Shown: in pieces, positions 1 to 13,190 of the stretch | How positions within the stretch are numbered: position 1 is the stretch's first letter | Layout: each line of letters starts with the position of its first letter | Source of the DNA: Chytriomyces cf. hyalinus JEL632 | Lineage: Eukaryota > Chytridiomycota > Chytridiomycetes > Chytridiales > Chytriomycetaceae | Length of the DNA stretch: 64,000 bases | NCBI GenBank assembly: GCA_025435555.1 | Contig: JAIWWG010000085.1 | Location: 62,001 to 126,000, forward strand | Direction: 5' to 3' | Translations under genes and position numbers: made by a program | Notes under the pieces: generated by a model | Database searches by the model: none | Told to the model about the DNA's origin: nothing | What the model saw: only the letters and a program-made list of their open reading frames with translations

Positions 1-3000
1 TTTGCCTCGCTGTTTGCTGTCTTCAACATTACATTCCCAATGGATGACAGTCTCCGGCGTATTTACTCTGGCATCATTGAAGGCCACACCAGTATTTTCA
101 CGGACAGTGTCAATACGGTCGCAAAAAAATTGACAGGAATGACGTTGAAGTTATACTCCGAAATTGTCAAAAATCTGATGCCAACGCCGTCCAAGTTTCA
201 TTACATTTTCAACCTTCGTGATATTTCTCGCATCGTCGAGGGCCTCTGTTCAGCCACACCCGACCATTTTGATAAGGGAAAGCAATTTGCAAGGTTATGG
301 AGGAACGAGTCCTTGCGAGTCTTCTATGATCGGCTTGTCACGGATCAGGACAGAATCTATGTCAACAAGTTGATCAACCGACTGGTGCTTGATAACTTTG
401 AATCGGATGAGGAATATATCACCAAAAATCCGACACTCTTTGGAGATTTCAGACATGCCATGCACGAAGAAACTGCTAGGCTTTACGAGGATTTGCTCGA
501 TTTTGCAGCCGTCAGACCAATCTTCCAAGAGATTTTGGAAGAATACAACGAAAAATATAACAAGATGAACTTGGTTCTCTTCGAAGATGCTCTCGATCAC
601 TTGACTCGTATTCATCGCGTGATTCGAATGAAAAGAGGCCATGCATTGCTGGTTGGTGTTGGAGGTTCCGGAAAGCAGTCGCTGACACGACTTGCCGCCT
701 TCACTGCCGGTTATCAAGTCTTTGAAATTGTACTCACTCGAGGATACGGCGAGACAGAGTTTCGCGAGTCGTTGAAGGGTCTTTACAACATGCTGGCTGC
801 CGGAAAGAAAACCGTCTTTATGTTCACAGACGCGCACGTTGTCCAGGAAGGATTCTTGGAGCTCATTAACAACATGCTCACATCAGGAATGGTTCCAGCG
901 CTTTTCGAAGATGACGAAAAGGAAATTCTGTTGGGTTCTGTTCGCGATGAAGTCACAAAACTTGGACTGTCTCAAACCAAGGAGAGCATGTGGCAATACC
1001 TTGTCAGTAAATGCAGCGATAATCTGCACATTGTCTTGGCAATGTCTCCTCAAGGAGATAAACTTCGTGAGCGATGTCGTTCGTTTCCTGGCCTGGTGAA
1101 CAACACGCTCATTGACTGGTTCCCGCCCTGGCCGGAGCAAGCTCTTTTTTCCGTCGCTGACGCTTTCTTGAAGGACAGTCTGGTTGTGCCCGAACATCGT
1201 ACTGCTATTGTCGCACATATGGTTGCAGTCCACCTGTCTGTCGGTGACGTCAGTCAGGCGTTTTTGCAAAAGTACCGGCGAGCCAACTACGTGACACCCA
1301 AAAACTACTTGGATTACATTAATACCTATAATCGGTTGCTTGAAGAGAACCGTGACCTGAATGGACGCCTGTGTCTGCGTTTGGAATCTGGTCTTGGAAA
1401 GTTGGACGAATCCTCGAAGCAGTTGGAGGTATTGAACGTCCAGTTGGCCGAACAAAACATTGCCGTTCGAAACAAAACCGAAGCCTGTAACAAGCTTTTG
1501 GAAGTCATTACCAAAAACACTGCCGAAGCTGAGGAGAAGAAGACCATGGCCGAGGCGAAAGGAATCGAGCTCGATGCTCAGAACGTGCAAATTGCGAAAG
1601 ACAAAGAGGAAGCCGAGTCAGCCCTTGCAGAAGCTTTACCTGCTTTGGAGGAAGCCAAGTTGGCCTTGAACAGTTTGTCGTCTTCGGAAATCACTGAAAT
1701 TAGATCATTTGCGAAACCGCCAAAAGAAGTTCAGAAAGTGTGTGAGTGTATCTGTGTCATCAAAGGCATCAAAGATGTTTCGTGGAAGAGCGCAAAGACA
1801 ATGATGTCGCAAGGAGACTTCAAATCATCACTCTCTCTGCTGGACGTGGACGCTATATCTTCCAACCAGATCAAGTCCGTCAAGGCCATTTTGCGAGAAA
1901 TGGATGTCTCAGTTGAACGAATGAAAGAAATTTCGTCCGCTGGTTCTGGCTTGCTCAAGTTCGTGCTTGCAGTAGTCGGTTACTGTAACGTTGCCAAGTT
2001 GATTGCACCAAAGAGACAGGCTGTGGCAGCCCTTGAAAAGAATTTGGCGCTCTCGAAGAACGAGTTTGATAAAATTACCAGAGAACTAAAGCGGTTGAAC
2101 GAGGAGCTGTCGAATTTGCAGGTATGAATGTCATTTCTTTCTTGCAAATAACAGGATGCTCACATATCGCATGTAGCAAAACTTTCATCAAGCCAAGTCC
2201 GAGCAAGCTGAACTAAAAGAAATGGCCGAAGTCATGGAAAGGCGCCTAAGAGCCGCTGATAAGCTCATTTCGGGTCTTGGATCTGAGCAAATTCGTTGGG
2301 CAAAGGATTTGGAATTGCTCAAAGAGCAACGCGTTCAATTGCTGGGTGATTGTTTGCTTGTTTCCGGCTTCTTGTCATACACTGGAGCATTCAACTGGGA
2401 ACTTCGAAACGAATTGATTTACAAACGATGGATGGTCGATTTGGCGGCAAGGGATGTCCCCATCAGCACGTCCTTCAGGGTGGAGAGAATTCTTGTCACG
2501 GACGTCGAAATGTCAAAGTGGGCTCAGGAAGGACTTCCAGCAGATGAGTTGTCCATTCAAAACGGTATTCTTACAACCAAAGCCTCGCGCTTCCCTCTGT
2601 GTATAGGTAAGCAATGTCGTTATGATTGGTTATTAATCACTGACTGAGGGAAAAATCAGATCCGCAACGCCAAGCAATCACTTGGATCAAGAAGCGAGAG
2701 AGTGCAAACAATTTGAAAGTTTCCTCATTTTCGGATCCCGATTTTCTGAAGCACTTGGAAATGGCCATTACCTACGGCTTCCCATTCCTGTTTGAGGACG
2801 TCGACGAGTACATTGATCCAGTCATTGACAATTTGCTCGAAAAGAACATCAAAGTGGCTGGTGCTCGAAGATTCATCGTACTGGGAGACAAGGAGGTTGA
2901 TTTCGATTCAAACTTCCGACTCTACCTCACGTCTCGTCTGGCCAATCCCACATACACTCCCAAAGTATTTGGTTCTGCAATGATTATCAACTATTCCGTC

Positions 3001-5825
3001 GCGTTTAAGGGTCTCAGCGATCAGCTTTTGAACGTGGTCGTTGGTCACGAGCGGCACGAACTTGAGGAACAACGTCAGCAACTGATTACTGACATGAGTG
3101 CAAACAAGAGTTTACTCAGCTCCCTCGAAGATACTCTACTGCGTGAACTGGCTGCTTCTACGGGTTCCATGCTTGACAATGTAGACCTTATTCGAACATT
3201 GGAAGAAACCAAATCAAAGGCCACCGAAATTGCACAAAAGATTGCTCTTGCGAATCACACGTCTGCGGAAGTCGAGATTTCTCGTGATGCATACCGCCCA
3301 GTTGCAAAGATCGGCGCAGTCTTGTTCTTTGTGATGGCAGAGTTGGCCACTATCAATCCCATGTATGAATATTCTCTGGGCGCGTTTTTGGAAGTTTTCA
3401 TTTCGTCGCTGCATAAGAGCAAGCCCGACCCTGTTCTCAGCAAACGATTGCTGAAAATTACTGACACGCTGAAATACGCGGCGTACAACTACACTTGTAC
3501 TGGGCTGTTTGAAAAACATAAGCTCATGTTCTCCTTTCAAATGACAATCAAATTGATGGAAGCCGATGGGCAGATTGACTCGTCAGAACTCAACTTCTTC
3601 TTGAAGGGCGATGTGTCTCTGGATCAAGTGTCGCAGCCCAAACCATTTGCGTGGATCCTCGATCAAGGATGGAAAGATTTGCTGAAGCTCACATCAATCA
3701 ATCCGATATTCAGCAGGCTCGCTACCGAAGTTGCAGACAATGAAAGTCACTGGAAAACCTGGGCAAAGTTGGAGGCTCCCGAGTCAGAGTCGATGCCGCT
3801 CGGATACTCTGAGAAACTGACTCCCTTCCAACAGCTTTGCCTGCTGCGATGTTTCAGGACAGATCGGGTGTACAACAGCGTGACTCACTTTGTGATCAAG
3901 AACCCAAATATGGGCGAAAAGTACGTCATGCCGCCAGTCATCAACTACCAAAACATTTTTGAACAATCTTCACCCACTGGGCCGGTTGTGTTCATTTTGA
4001 GTCCTGGTGCTGATCCTCAGAGTGATCTTCAAAAACTGGCAGAGAATCTTGGTTTTGGTGGAAACAGGTTTGTGCATGAAAACTTGAGCAAAAGGTGACT
4101 CTAAATATCCTCATCAACAGGCTTAAATTCTTGTCTCTGGGTCAAGGACAGGCGCCAATTGCACTTCAGCTTCTTGAAACTGCTGTCGCAAGAGGGCAAT
4201 GGCTCATGCTTCAAAATTGCCATCTGTTGGTAGAATGGCTGCGACACCTCGAAAAGGTGCTGGAAAAGATTGAAAAGCCTCACAGGGACTTCCGGCTCTG
4301 GTTGACGACAGAGCCCACGCCCCAATTCCCCATCGGAATTCTGCAACGTTCTTTGAAGGTTGTTACTGAACCGCCGAACGGTCTCAAACTTAACATTCGA
4401 AGCTCTTACTTCAAAATAACCGATGATGCGCTTCAAGACTGCTTGCATGACTCTTTCAAGCCGCTTGTCTATGTACTCGCCTTTTTCCACGCAGTTCAAC
4501 AAGAGCGGGGAAAATACGGGAAAATCGGATGGAATGTCAAATATGACTTTAATGAAAGCGATTTCAGAGTCAGTCTCACAATTCTGCGAACCTACCTCAA
4601 CAAGACGGCACTTACCCCAGCGGGGAAGATTCCTTGGACCACGCTGCGCTATCTCGTTGGAGAGACAATTTACGGCGGCCGTGTGACCGATGACTATGAC
4701 CGCCGTGTGCTCATGACGTATCTGGAAGAATACCTTGGAGATTTCCTGTTTGACACATTCCAGCCCTTCTTTTTCTTCCAAAGCTCTCAGGTGGAGTATA
4801 AGGTTCCGATGGGTGGAAGCAGAGACGATTACATCTCATACATCGAAACACTGCCACTGACAAACGCGCCGGACGTGTTTGGATTGCATCCTGACGCCGA
4901 AATTGGATATCTTACAACAGCTGTCAAAGACATGTGGGGACAAATCATTTCACTGCAACCGCGAACATCTGAAGGCAGTGGGGGAATCAGCCGTGAAGAC
5001 TTTATCGCCGGCATTGCCAACGATATCCAGACGAAGCTGCCTGTAACATTCGACATTCCAAAAATCTACAAAGGAATCGGAACGACACCGAGCCCGACGC
5101 AAGTTGTACTTTTGCAGGAATTGGAGCGTTGGAACAATCTGGTTGACCGCATGAAAGCCAGTCTGAAGGACTTGCAGCGTGCGTTGAAGGGTGAGATTGG
5201 AATGTCAGTTAAGCTAGATGAGGTTGCAAGCGCGTTATTCAATGGGACGCTGCCGCCCATGTGGCGGTCTCTTGCTCCGCAGACGGAGAAGGGTCTCGGC
5301 AGCTGGATGGTGCACTTTGAGAGACGACTCGTTCAGTACACGGGATGGATCAAAAATGGGGAACCTGCTGTCATTTGGCTATCTGGTTTGCACGTTCCTG
5401 AGGCCTACATCACAGCACTTGTGCAGACCACGTGTAGGAAGAATGGTTGGCCACTGGACAGATCGACGCTGTACACACAAGTTACTCAGTTCACAGATCC
5501 GAAGGAAATTACGGAAAGGGCTCCGAGTGGATGTTATGTGCAGGGTCTGTACTTGGAAGGTGCTGGTTGGGATGCCAAAAAGCAGGCGCTGGTACGACTT
5601 GACAATGGTGGACGTTTGTTACAAGAACTCCCAATTCTTCGAATCATTCCAATTGAGGCACATCGATTGAAGCTGGTCAACACCTTCAGAACTCCAGTTT
5701 ATACAACTCAGCTCCGGAGAAACGCGTCGGGGATTGGATGGGTGTTTGACGCTGACTTGTCAACAAATAACCACAACAGTCTGTGGATCTTGCAAGGAGT
5801 TGCCCTTCTTCTGAACACGGACTAG
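1..5825 (+). CDS. DNAH10: Axonemal dynein heavy chain, DNAH10-like, 3' part (partial at left edge)
   Basis: This is the C-terminal part of a flagellar dynein motor; the reading frame is open from base 1, so the 5' end lies outside the window. Four exons fit: 1-2121, 2177-2606, 2660-4067 and 4121-5825, with introns of 53-55 bp. The first exon enters near the end of AAA3 and carries the AAA4 P-loop [10 protein letters not shown] (about 650-685), then the stalk coiled coil and microtubule-binding region (about 1380-2120). The later exons hold the ITWIKKRE segment of AAA5, the LSLGQGQ motif and the C-terminal domain with [15 protein letters not shown], ending in LLLNTD. The third intron must start at 4068 (donor GTTTGT) to give the conserved join [14 protein letters not shown]. 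The C-terminal region looks closest to DNAH10, an inner-arm I1/f heavy chain; the exact class is inferred from memory of the family. It ends tail-to-tail with the next gene. Confidence 0.95.
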
Positions 5826-5911
5826 TACGCGTTCGTTTGGCGGCAGGAATTATTACTATTTATGATTGTCGTTTCTTTTTGAATGAAAATAAATACATTT
5901 CTGATAGACTT

Positions 5912-7636
5912 TTACTCCGCACGACTGCTGCTGAACAACCTCAATCGTCGCACTAAAACGGTGGCATTATACGGAAACACGCCAACTTTGTTTAGTTCTT
6001 CCACACGATCGGCCAATGACCCAATTAGTGACACGACCTTGACGTGTACGAGGGAAATGTCGCTTTGTTTGGTGTAATTGATCAGGAACTCGAGGAACTT
6101 GGTCTCGCTGCTTATCAGCAGATCAATCAGCGCACTCAAGTCCCAGCCAGTTGATTCTAGAAACTTGAAAAAAAAAGCGTGCGATGATAATGATGCGACG
6201 CAGCTTGCGAGTTTGGGTGTGTATCTGTTGGGGGAGAAAGCATGAAAAGAAGCTTAAAATTAACATGGAAGAAAGGTGGTGCAGCATTTAATAAATACCT
6301 TACCGGTTGCATAATACGAATGCCTTTCCATGTTGGGATTTCGCCATAGGTATCAGGCGAAGCATGACATTCATCAGGAAGGAATCGTCGTCACTCGCAA
6401 TCGCAAAAGAAATTTCGAGAAGGTTGCACTCTTGATCTGCACGTTGGATGCATAGTTGACTGGGTTGCGTCCGGAAATGTGAAGCAAAAAGAATGTACCG
6501 TTGAGCAGCCGGTCAAATTTTAGCATGCTGCGCATAATATCGCCTTCATCATTTTCTGCCTGAATCGTAACAACGAGATCGCTTTCCTCGGCGACTTCGA
6601 GATGATTCATCCAAGCATCAAGCGCCAACAGGGAAATGGATATTAAATGTCTGCACGACTGGCGGTCCAGCATTTGCTTCGGTTCTTTTTGCGCATGGAT
6701 TGATTGAGGATATTTATTGGAAGAGTCGTCGAGAGGAAGGGTAGACGAGCTTTGAATGATTGCTGTTTTCGAGTCGAACCAGAATTCGCAGGTTTCATTC
6801 GAAAAAGCAGGAAGCGGAGGGCCATTTTCAGAGGCAGATCGGACCAGTGATTCCGAAAACGGGTACAACACACTCAGAAGATGTTGAATATTCTGAGACG
6901 CAGAATAGTATGAGAAAAGCGATGAAGGAAAGACAGGTGGTACCCACCAAGTTTGAATTTTGTGACAAATATTCCAACAGTTCGAATGTCTTTCTTCTGC
7001 ACTGAAGGCTGTCCTTATCGAGCAGCGTACACAGCTTTTGAAATGCGATATGGATCGAATCAGTGTTTGCGAAAGTTTCTTGCGAGGTCCTCATGTTACC
7101 AAGTATGGGCTGGACACCATTTCATCGACGAATTTGGTCGTCATCAAAATTGGGTCGCTTGGATTGAAGGTATCGCAAGCTTCGACAAAGCAGTTGAGCT
7201 TGGCCAAATCAAGCAAGAATATAACGGCGAAAACTGCGCGACTTGTGCGCATGTAGGCTGTGGAAGACACAACACGCGCAAGCAGCGAAGACGAGCCGTC
7301 AGCAAGCAGAGCAGCAATGAATGCGCGGATGAAGAGTACGGCACTGCATTGTCTCGCCGTCTTGAGCACAACGTGAACTGCGTCGAAGTGGAGATGAAGT
7401 TCGGACAACTCCTCTGTCAAAGCCTCAGAGTCCGAATGAAGAGTACGCATTGTGGCTGTATGGCTGTTGCACTGGATGAGTGTGCCTGTAATGCGCTGGG
7501 CCATCTGCACGCCAGCCTTCGCTGCTTCGGAGTCTGCCTCTGATCCAGAGCCCTTGCGTGTCTCGCTCTGAATGAGTTTGACCACGCGTCGCGCCAGGTT
7601 GAACGAAGCCAGTACGGGTTCCATCGTTCCTGACAC
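5912..7636 (-). CDS. LINS1: Lines-like protein (LINS1 homologue)
   Basis: A minus-strand gene of about five exons. The last exon, starting near 6162, encodes LDLL-type segments ALIDLLISSETKFLEFLINY and, near the C-terminus, GVFPYNATVLVRRL. These match the conserved C-terminal Lines region (patterns like LLDFLISTETCFLEY and KGLFPYNP) as I know it. An upstream exon, joined across an intron with donor GTACAT near 6495, reads through ASDDDSFLMNVMLRLI, also typical of the family. The N-terminal exon (7636 to about 7097) is helical and less conserved. Animal Lines proteins act in segmentation and neuronal signalling; a fungal role is unknown to me. The start codon lies 87 bp from the divergent Ipi3 start, so the two probably share a promoter. 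Exon boundaries between 6870 and 7100 are uncertain. Confidence 0.72.
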
Positions 7637-7723
7637 CCAAGACTTTTCTGAGCAGCCACAAATTTATGTAAACAAAGGAACACGCTTTCTTTCTTTTTTT
7701 CGACAGGTAAATAATAAAGAACG
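7637..7723. promoter_or_regulatory. Probable bidirectional promoter, Lines-like / IPI3
   Basis: Only 87 bp separate the two divergent start codons. The interval contains a T-rich run (about 7686-7702) followed by an A-rich stretch before the IPI3 start. The promoter role is inferred from gene arrangement only. Confidence 0.4.
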
Positions 7724-9626
7724 ATGTCAGCGCAGTTCCAATTCGCCGTCTGTCACCCGACTGAGACTGCCTTCACCGTATGCGCCGCTGTCTCCAGCGC
7801 AGGCTCTGCTGCCGACGCCGCCCCAGTCGCCACGTATCGGTCATCGGCAACTGCTGCGTCCTCGTCAACATCAACAGTCGCAACAACCCCGTCCTTCTCA
7901 GCTGCTTGTGCAGTCTCAGCCACCGCAGGATTCTTGCTTGCGCTACCCACAAAAAGTATCGTATTGTGCTGGGTTTGGGGCAAGGAAGCGTCCCCTGCAT
8001 GCAAACTGGCCGTGCCTGAAGTGCTGTCTGCCTTGTGCTTCTCAAACAACTCGCTATGGGTCGTGGGTGGCGGTGTTTCAGGACGTGTGTACATGTGGGA
8101 GGTGTGTGCTGCCCCCTTTTGGTGTGCTCCTTTTTCTTGACACCAGTCATTTCAGATTTCAACGGGGAACATGGTTGCCATGTATGACGCGCATTTCAAA
8201 CCCATCAAAGTTATTGCTTTCTCAGCTGACGATTCAGCCTTTGTCACTGCCGGAGATGATGCGTTTGCTCATATCTGGCTTGTTGCGAGGTAGTCAAGAC
8301 CTATTACGCAAACCCTATCTTGCCCACAAATCTCACTTTCGCCGCCCTCTCCTTTAGAGTAACCAATGCGCTCGATCCAGGAGTAGCGTCGCAATCATAC
8401 ACGACAATGACGGGCCATTCTCTGCCAATTACAGATGCCGCATTTAGTTCCACTTCGCTTTTCAACAAATCGAAATTGTTCACATCGTCACTCGATAGAA
8501 GCGTGAAGGTAACTTCACGCCGATTCCATTCTTTTTCGATTACTTATCCCTTGGTTTCTTCCAGGTCTGGGATGCGACGACAGGATCGAATCTAGTCACA
8601 ATCTTATTCCCACGCGCTCTGACATGCTTGGCTGTTGATCCATTGGACATGATTGTGTATGCGGGGGCTCAGGACGGCATTGTATACTCTGCGAACTTAT
8701 TCAAGGCCGTCGCTTCGAATGATGCGGAGGACGAAGGTGCTGGCGCAAACGTGATGGGTCTGTCTGAAGGCGAAATGATCACATTAGATGATGGTGGCGA
8801 GTCTATTTTCAAGGGTCACAAGTTGAGTTACATTCGAGCATGCTTTTGCGTACTTTTAGCACTTATTTTGTGGAATATCTCAATAGAGGAGGCATCACGT
8901 CACTTGCCCTTTCTTTCGATGGAAAGCTGTTAATGTCTGGATCGCAAGACGGAAGCGCAATTTTATGGGACGCTCCCACTAGGCAGCAACTAAGGACACA
9001 CTACCTCTCTCCAGCAACAGCTGCCGCTGCAGCCAAATCATCATCAACTGTCCCGCCAGTGGGAAGGGTCCTTCCCGTCTTGAGGCCTCGTCAGACATTG
9101 ATGGCTGTCGGAGGACCGTCACGGTCATCCGGTGATACTGCAATGGCGGCCTTTCCTGTGTGGAAGCGGTTCCCTGCAGTCAATCGTGCCGAAGAACGGG
9201 GTGTCGATGTTGTTGTAAAAGGCGGAGGTGTGAAACCGGTCATTGGTGGCTCGGCCCTGTTGGATTCATGGGATGATTTGGATCTAAGCGTACCACCGTT
9301 TGATGAGGAGGTATGTGTACCAAAATTTTCAAGTGTTTTTTGGACGCTCACGAGGTATTCCACCTTGTCAGGACTTGTCAAATTACCCCAATGGCTACAA
9401 CACCCTACTGGATACCTCCGAACAAGTCGCAATGCGATTCCACCAGTTGTCACTGAGCTTGGAAGACGAGAAACAGTCTGAACTTGAACGATTGAAGGCA
9501 CAGGTGGAAAGTCTGACGGAACATAATCGCGCGCTGCGGGCATTAAATGACGACCTGTATGAAGCTTCATCCAAGCAAGTGGTGGAGCTGATTCGGGATC
9601 GGAAAAAGGCGCGGGTGACAGAATGA
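7724..9626 (+). CDS. IPI3: WD40 protein Ipi3/WDR18, pre-60S ribosome factor
   Basis: Six exons join in frame: 7724-8101, 8156-8289, 8358-8508, 8565-8821, 8887-9310 and 9372-9626. The product contains successive WD40 blades, for example VVGGGVSGRVYMWE, FVTAGDDAFAHIW, LFTSSLDRSVKVWD and LLMSGSQDGSAILWD. It ends in a charged coiled coil (LSLEDEKQSELERLKAQVE and following), which is typical of Ipi3/WDR18 rather than a generic WD40 protein. In yeast Ipi3 works with Rix1 and Ipi1 in the nucleus to process ITS2 and mature the 60S subunit. A long insertion rich in Ala, Ser and Pro lies between the last blade and the coiled coil. An AATAAA-like signal follows at about 9697. Confidence 0.86.
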
Positions 9627-9769
9627 GTTGGTACTATTTTTCTAAATATGTGAGATTCACATTGGACCTTTTGTGTTCTCGTTTCGCCTGTTTTAAATAA
9701 TAAAGGGGATGCATTTCTGCGCACTCTTCGGCACTTTATTCCGATTTAAGGTGTTTGCGACGGGAGAGA

Positions 9770-11958
9770 TCAGGAAGAACTAATGATTTGCAGCTTTTGC
9801 ACGACCGTAAGAATCAGTGCCCGCTCGGAGTTTGTCTCGGACGTCGCATCGCCCGTGTTTTCGGCATATTCTTTTTTTGAAACAACAAGGATATCAGGAC
9901 TCTCGAAACTAAGCCAGAAACAGTTTGCGTATGCTCACCCTCAAGAACTTTTATGAAAAGATCAAAGTCCTTTCCTTTTCGGTTCAACAAGAAGGCCATA
10001 TGTTCACGTACCTGGAACGATCAAAATTTTTCAGAACAGGTATTGAAGGACAAACAAAGCTGCAGTTGCAACAAGATACCAGATCCTCTGAAGCTTGGGT
10101 GCACAGATACCCAGCCACTAAATCAACAAGCTGTAGCGTAAACAACCCTTTATCCAGTCGATTCAGATACCGCATCTCGGCTGCGTCTACCTCTTCGTCC
10201 CCGTCATACCCGCCTGCCTCTTCACGCGCAATACGGTCGCGCTCAAATTGCATGTCCGCGGCATGCACGCGTGCTTGGTATTGCTCGTGCAATTCGAGGA
10301 GGCGCTCGACTTTTTCAAATTCGTTTTCGGAAAATTTGATACACAGACGCAACCGGTTTTCAGGAGTAGATGTTTTGAAGAGCGATGCAAGGATGGATAG
10401 TACGTGCTCTGAGGAAAATGAATTTGTTAAGGATGAATTCTATTTTTCTTTTTTGTCATTTGCCTTACCATCTTCTTCGCTGTCTGAGTGAGATTTGTAC
10501 GCTTTTTTGTATGCCTTTAGTCCCTTGTGCATGAAGATTGGAAAAAGCGTTTTGAGGCCGAGCGCGTCAATGAATCGGTTTGAGCAGGCGGCGCCTCCTT
10601 CACCGGTCATGGAGTGCGTCAAGACTTTAAGCGCCCGCATTCTCGACAGCTTTCGTTCCCTGGATAAACCAAAAAGAAAACGGACTGTTCATGAAAGAAA
10701 CTCCAGCTAGAGAATGAAGCACACCTCAGAATAATTATCATGAGCTCAACTCCTTCCTCCTCGAGGAAAGTTTTTTTCACTTCAGGTTCAGCCAAGGCCA
10801 GACATAATGCATCAAAAAAGTTCTCCATCATTTCGACCTCGTCCGCCTCTTTAGGGTCGCGTTTTCGGTACATAGAAATTGCCTTCAGCAGACTGGTAAT
10901 ACCCCCGAGGTTTGCAAGTTTCAATCGGTTTTCGCGCGAAGTTTGGAGAAGAATGGCGAGCAACTCGCTAGCGTATTGGCGGTTTGAATCAAATTGCTTC
11001 ATTCCGATACGGGAAAGGAGCCATGTGAGAAGAGTTGTGGAGGATACGACTTTTTCCGCGATGGTTGGATCAACCGAGATGAGGTTTTCGACGACGCCTG
11101 ATGTTGTCATCAGATGTTAGCTTTCATGGGATAATCCTTGTTTCAAGTCACGTAACTGAGGATATTGAAAACACCCTGCTTGTCGTCGGTTCCGTCCTTG
11201 AATTCATCAAGCCTGGAAAAGGATTGAACCAAAACGTCAAGGATTTGATGGCCCATCTAGTTCCATTGAAAAATAGCCGACGATCAGCAATACAGGCAAA
11301 AATAACGAAACAAATAGGCACCATCGTACCAAATCTGCCACTAAAGCCTTCATCCCTTCTTCACCCTCTTCCGACGCCTCCGCAACAACATCTTCGTCAG
11401 TGAGTTCACTCAAGACCTGGATGGTAGCAATAGCAATATCCGCATTTGGATGCTCAAGTAAAGCCATAAGAGAGGACACAGTTCCAAGCGACACAAGGTT
11501 GGGGTATAGTTCCGGAGCAGCCGAGACTCCCATAAGATTATGTAGGTCTTCATCGAGATCCGCTTCCGAGTCGATAAATTTAAGAGGATCGTCAGGATAG
11601 CGCACGCGCATTTCTTCATTGCGCGTGATTGACTTTTCGAGTTTAAGAACGTATCGCTTAAGGGTGGGCAAGTCGATTGTGGCGGGTGCCTGAATGCATG
11701 GCATGCAAACCAATGCGATGGAAACATAGAAACAGTGAGTCCAGTGACATGGAATTGAAAAGAGCGAAACAGGATGGGCACCTCCTCCGCCGAGTCAACA
11801 ATATCGAGAAGGTTACGGTGTGCCTCGGTCAGACCGTCTCCGTGCATGAACCTATCATCGTCCTCGTCCCCGTTGAATTCGTCATTATCGTTGTCCTCGT
11901 CGTTGCGCAGTCGCTTCAGGGCAGCGTCCGAGGGCTCTGCCGCCATCTTTCGCTTCAT
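9770..11958 (-). CDS. CTNNBL1: Beta-catenin-like protein 1 (CTNNBL1), spliceosome-associated ARM protein
   Basis: A multi-exon minus-strand gene. The N-terminus MKRKMAAEPSDAALKR and the acidic stretch after it resemble an NLS plus acidic leader. The next exon has the family-typical TLKRYVLKLEKSITRNEE, KFIDSEADLDEDLH and LYPNLVSLGTVSSLMALLEH. Later exons carry ARM repeats, such as LLTWLLSRIGMKQFDSNR, and the C-terminal part ENEFEKVERLLELHEQY. The final exon ends in LILTVVQKLQIISSS. In animals CTNNBL1 binds the Prp19/CDC5L complex and the NLSs of CDC5L and Prp31; a splicing role is expected here. Its start lies 160 bp from the divergent isomerase gene. Individual splice sites in the middle exons were not all checked. 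Confidence 0.88.
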
Positions 11959-12118
11959 GGACGCGGGACCAGAGGGCGCCTTTTAATCCGCAGTGATGGT
12001 TCGTAAGCGATTAGTTCGACGAAAGACGAATATCTCCACCTTGAAGAACTGGGTCACGTCCATTGCTTGCTTCCTTTTGGGGTGATTATTTCACTTTTCA
12101 GTTTTACTTTATTTGCTG
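11959..12118. promoter_or_regulatory. Probable bidirectional promoter, CTNNBL1 / ECI1
   Basis: This 160 bp gap separates divergent start codons. It contains a small open frame from 11995 (start MVRKRLVRRK) that could be a 5' exon encoding a basic leader, but the splices I tried did not join it in frame. Confidence 0.35.
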
Positions 12119-13070
12119 ATGCTTCAAACACAACGCATTGCAAACGGAAAGGTCCTCCGTCTTGGGCTCAATGCGCCGCCTGGTTCGTCATAATCAGCGT
12201 ACTTTGCACAAATGCGCTGACCCTCTGTCCAGTCAACGCGCTGACTCGTACAATGATCGCGGACATCCGCAAAGAGATTCGAGCAGCGAATGCCCCCGGC
12301 AGCGATGTCAAGGGTCTCCTTCTGGCCTCCAATCTGCCCAAGGTGTGCAAGTTCCTCTTCCCCCTTCTCATGCATGAATTGAATCGCGCGAATTGCTCAG
12401 ATCTTCTCGGCCGGGCTGGACTTGACCAGTTTCCGTCTCTCACAATCGAATACAAGGGAGCACATTGCAGAATACGTTCATTCGTTTGAAGGTCTTTTCC
12501 ACGAGCTCGCGGCGTCGCACGTTCCCACTGCCACTGCCGTTCATGGCGCGTGTCCTGCCGGCGGTACGGTCGTAGCACTCTGCACAGATTACCGTGTTGC
12601 ATCTTCAGAGGGTCCGCGTTTTTCCATGGGAATTAATGAGTCGCGGTCAGTTTAACCTCATCTCAAGTCTTGAGCACTCAAAACGAAAACATAATAGTGT
12701 CGGTCTTGTTCCCAACTGGATCCACCCCCTCCTTCGATCGACGCTTGTATCCGTTCGAATGGCAGACCGTTTGTCGCAGACTGGGCAACTCGCTACAACT
12801 CAAAAGGAAGCCTTGTCGCTTGGCTTTTTGGATACAGTACTTGAAGGAGCGTCCCCTGAAGCTGTCGAAGCTGACGCGGTCGAAAAGCTTCTTGAGCTTG
12901 GGGAGCAGATTCCATGGAATGCCCGCGTTTCGGCGAAACTGGGGGCACGAAAGGACCTCATTCATGCACTTAAGGAGGGTGACCCTGCGCTCGTTGACTG
13001 GATTACGGGTCCTTGGTTCCAAGATATTGTGGAAAAACTGATGTCTCAACTGAAGAAGAAGAAGAACTAG
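12119..13070 (+). CDS. ECI1: Enoyl-CoA delta-isomerase (ECI1/DCI type)
   Basis: Four exons fit: 12119-12182, 12233-12342, 12401-12645 and 12698-13070. The first join creates LNAPPVNAL, the crotonase-family N-terminal motif. The second creates PKIFSAGLDLTSF, the substrate-binding A/G-rich loop. Exon 3 contains AVHGACPAGGTVVAL, which forms the oxyanion hole. The third join gives NESRVGLVPNW. The order and spacing match mitochondrial delta3,delta2-enoyl-CoA isomerase, which moves double bonds so that unsaturated fatty acids can enter beta-oxidation. The product ends in KKKKN and has no obvious peroxisomal SKL-type tail. No clear mitochondrial presequence is seen with the start at 12119, so an upstream 5' exon may be missing. 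Confidence 0.86.
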
Positions 13071-13190
13071 GACTGAACATAGAGAGGGAACTGACTAACT
13101 GTTTGCGTTGGTTTTAAAAAAAAAAATGTCCTTTATTTTTTTCTTTTTGTTCCAGCCTAAAATCCTGACCCAAACGACACATCATTCAAA

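Noticed and set aside
4095-4120. A 26 bp intron at the end of the long dynein open frame
   Set aside because: It is too short, and it leaves a non-conserved stretch. The donor at 4068 gives a 53 bp intron and the conserved [14 protein letters not shown] join.
9091-9570. A 159-codon minus-strand frame inside IPI3
   Set aside because: It is antisense to IPI3 exons 5-6 and ignores their clear splice sites.
12001-12100. A basic 5' exon (MVRKRLVRRK) as a mitochondrial presequence of ECI1
   Set aside because: The splice I tried from it enters a stop before the ECI1 start, so it cannot be supported without transcript data.
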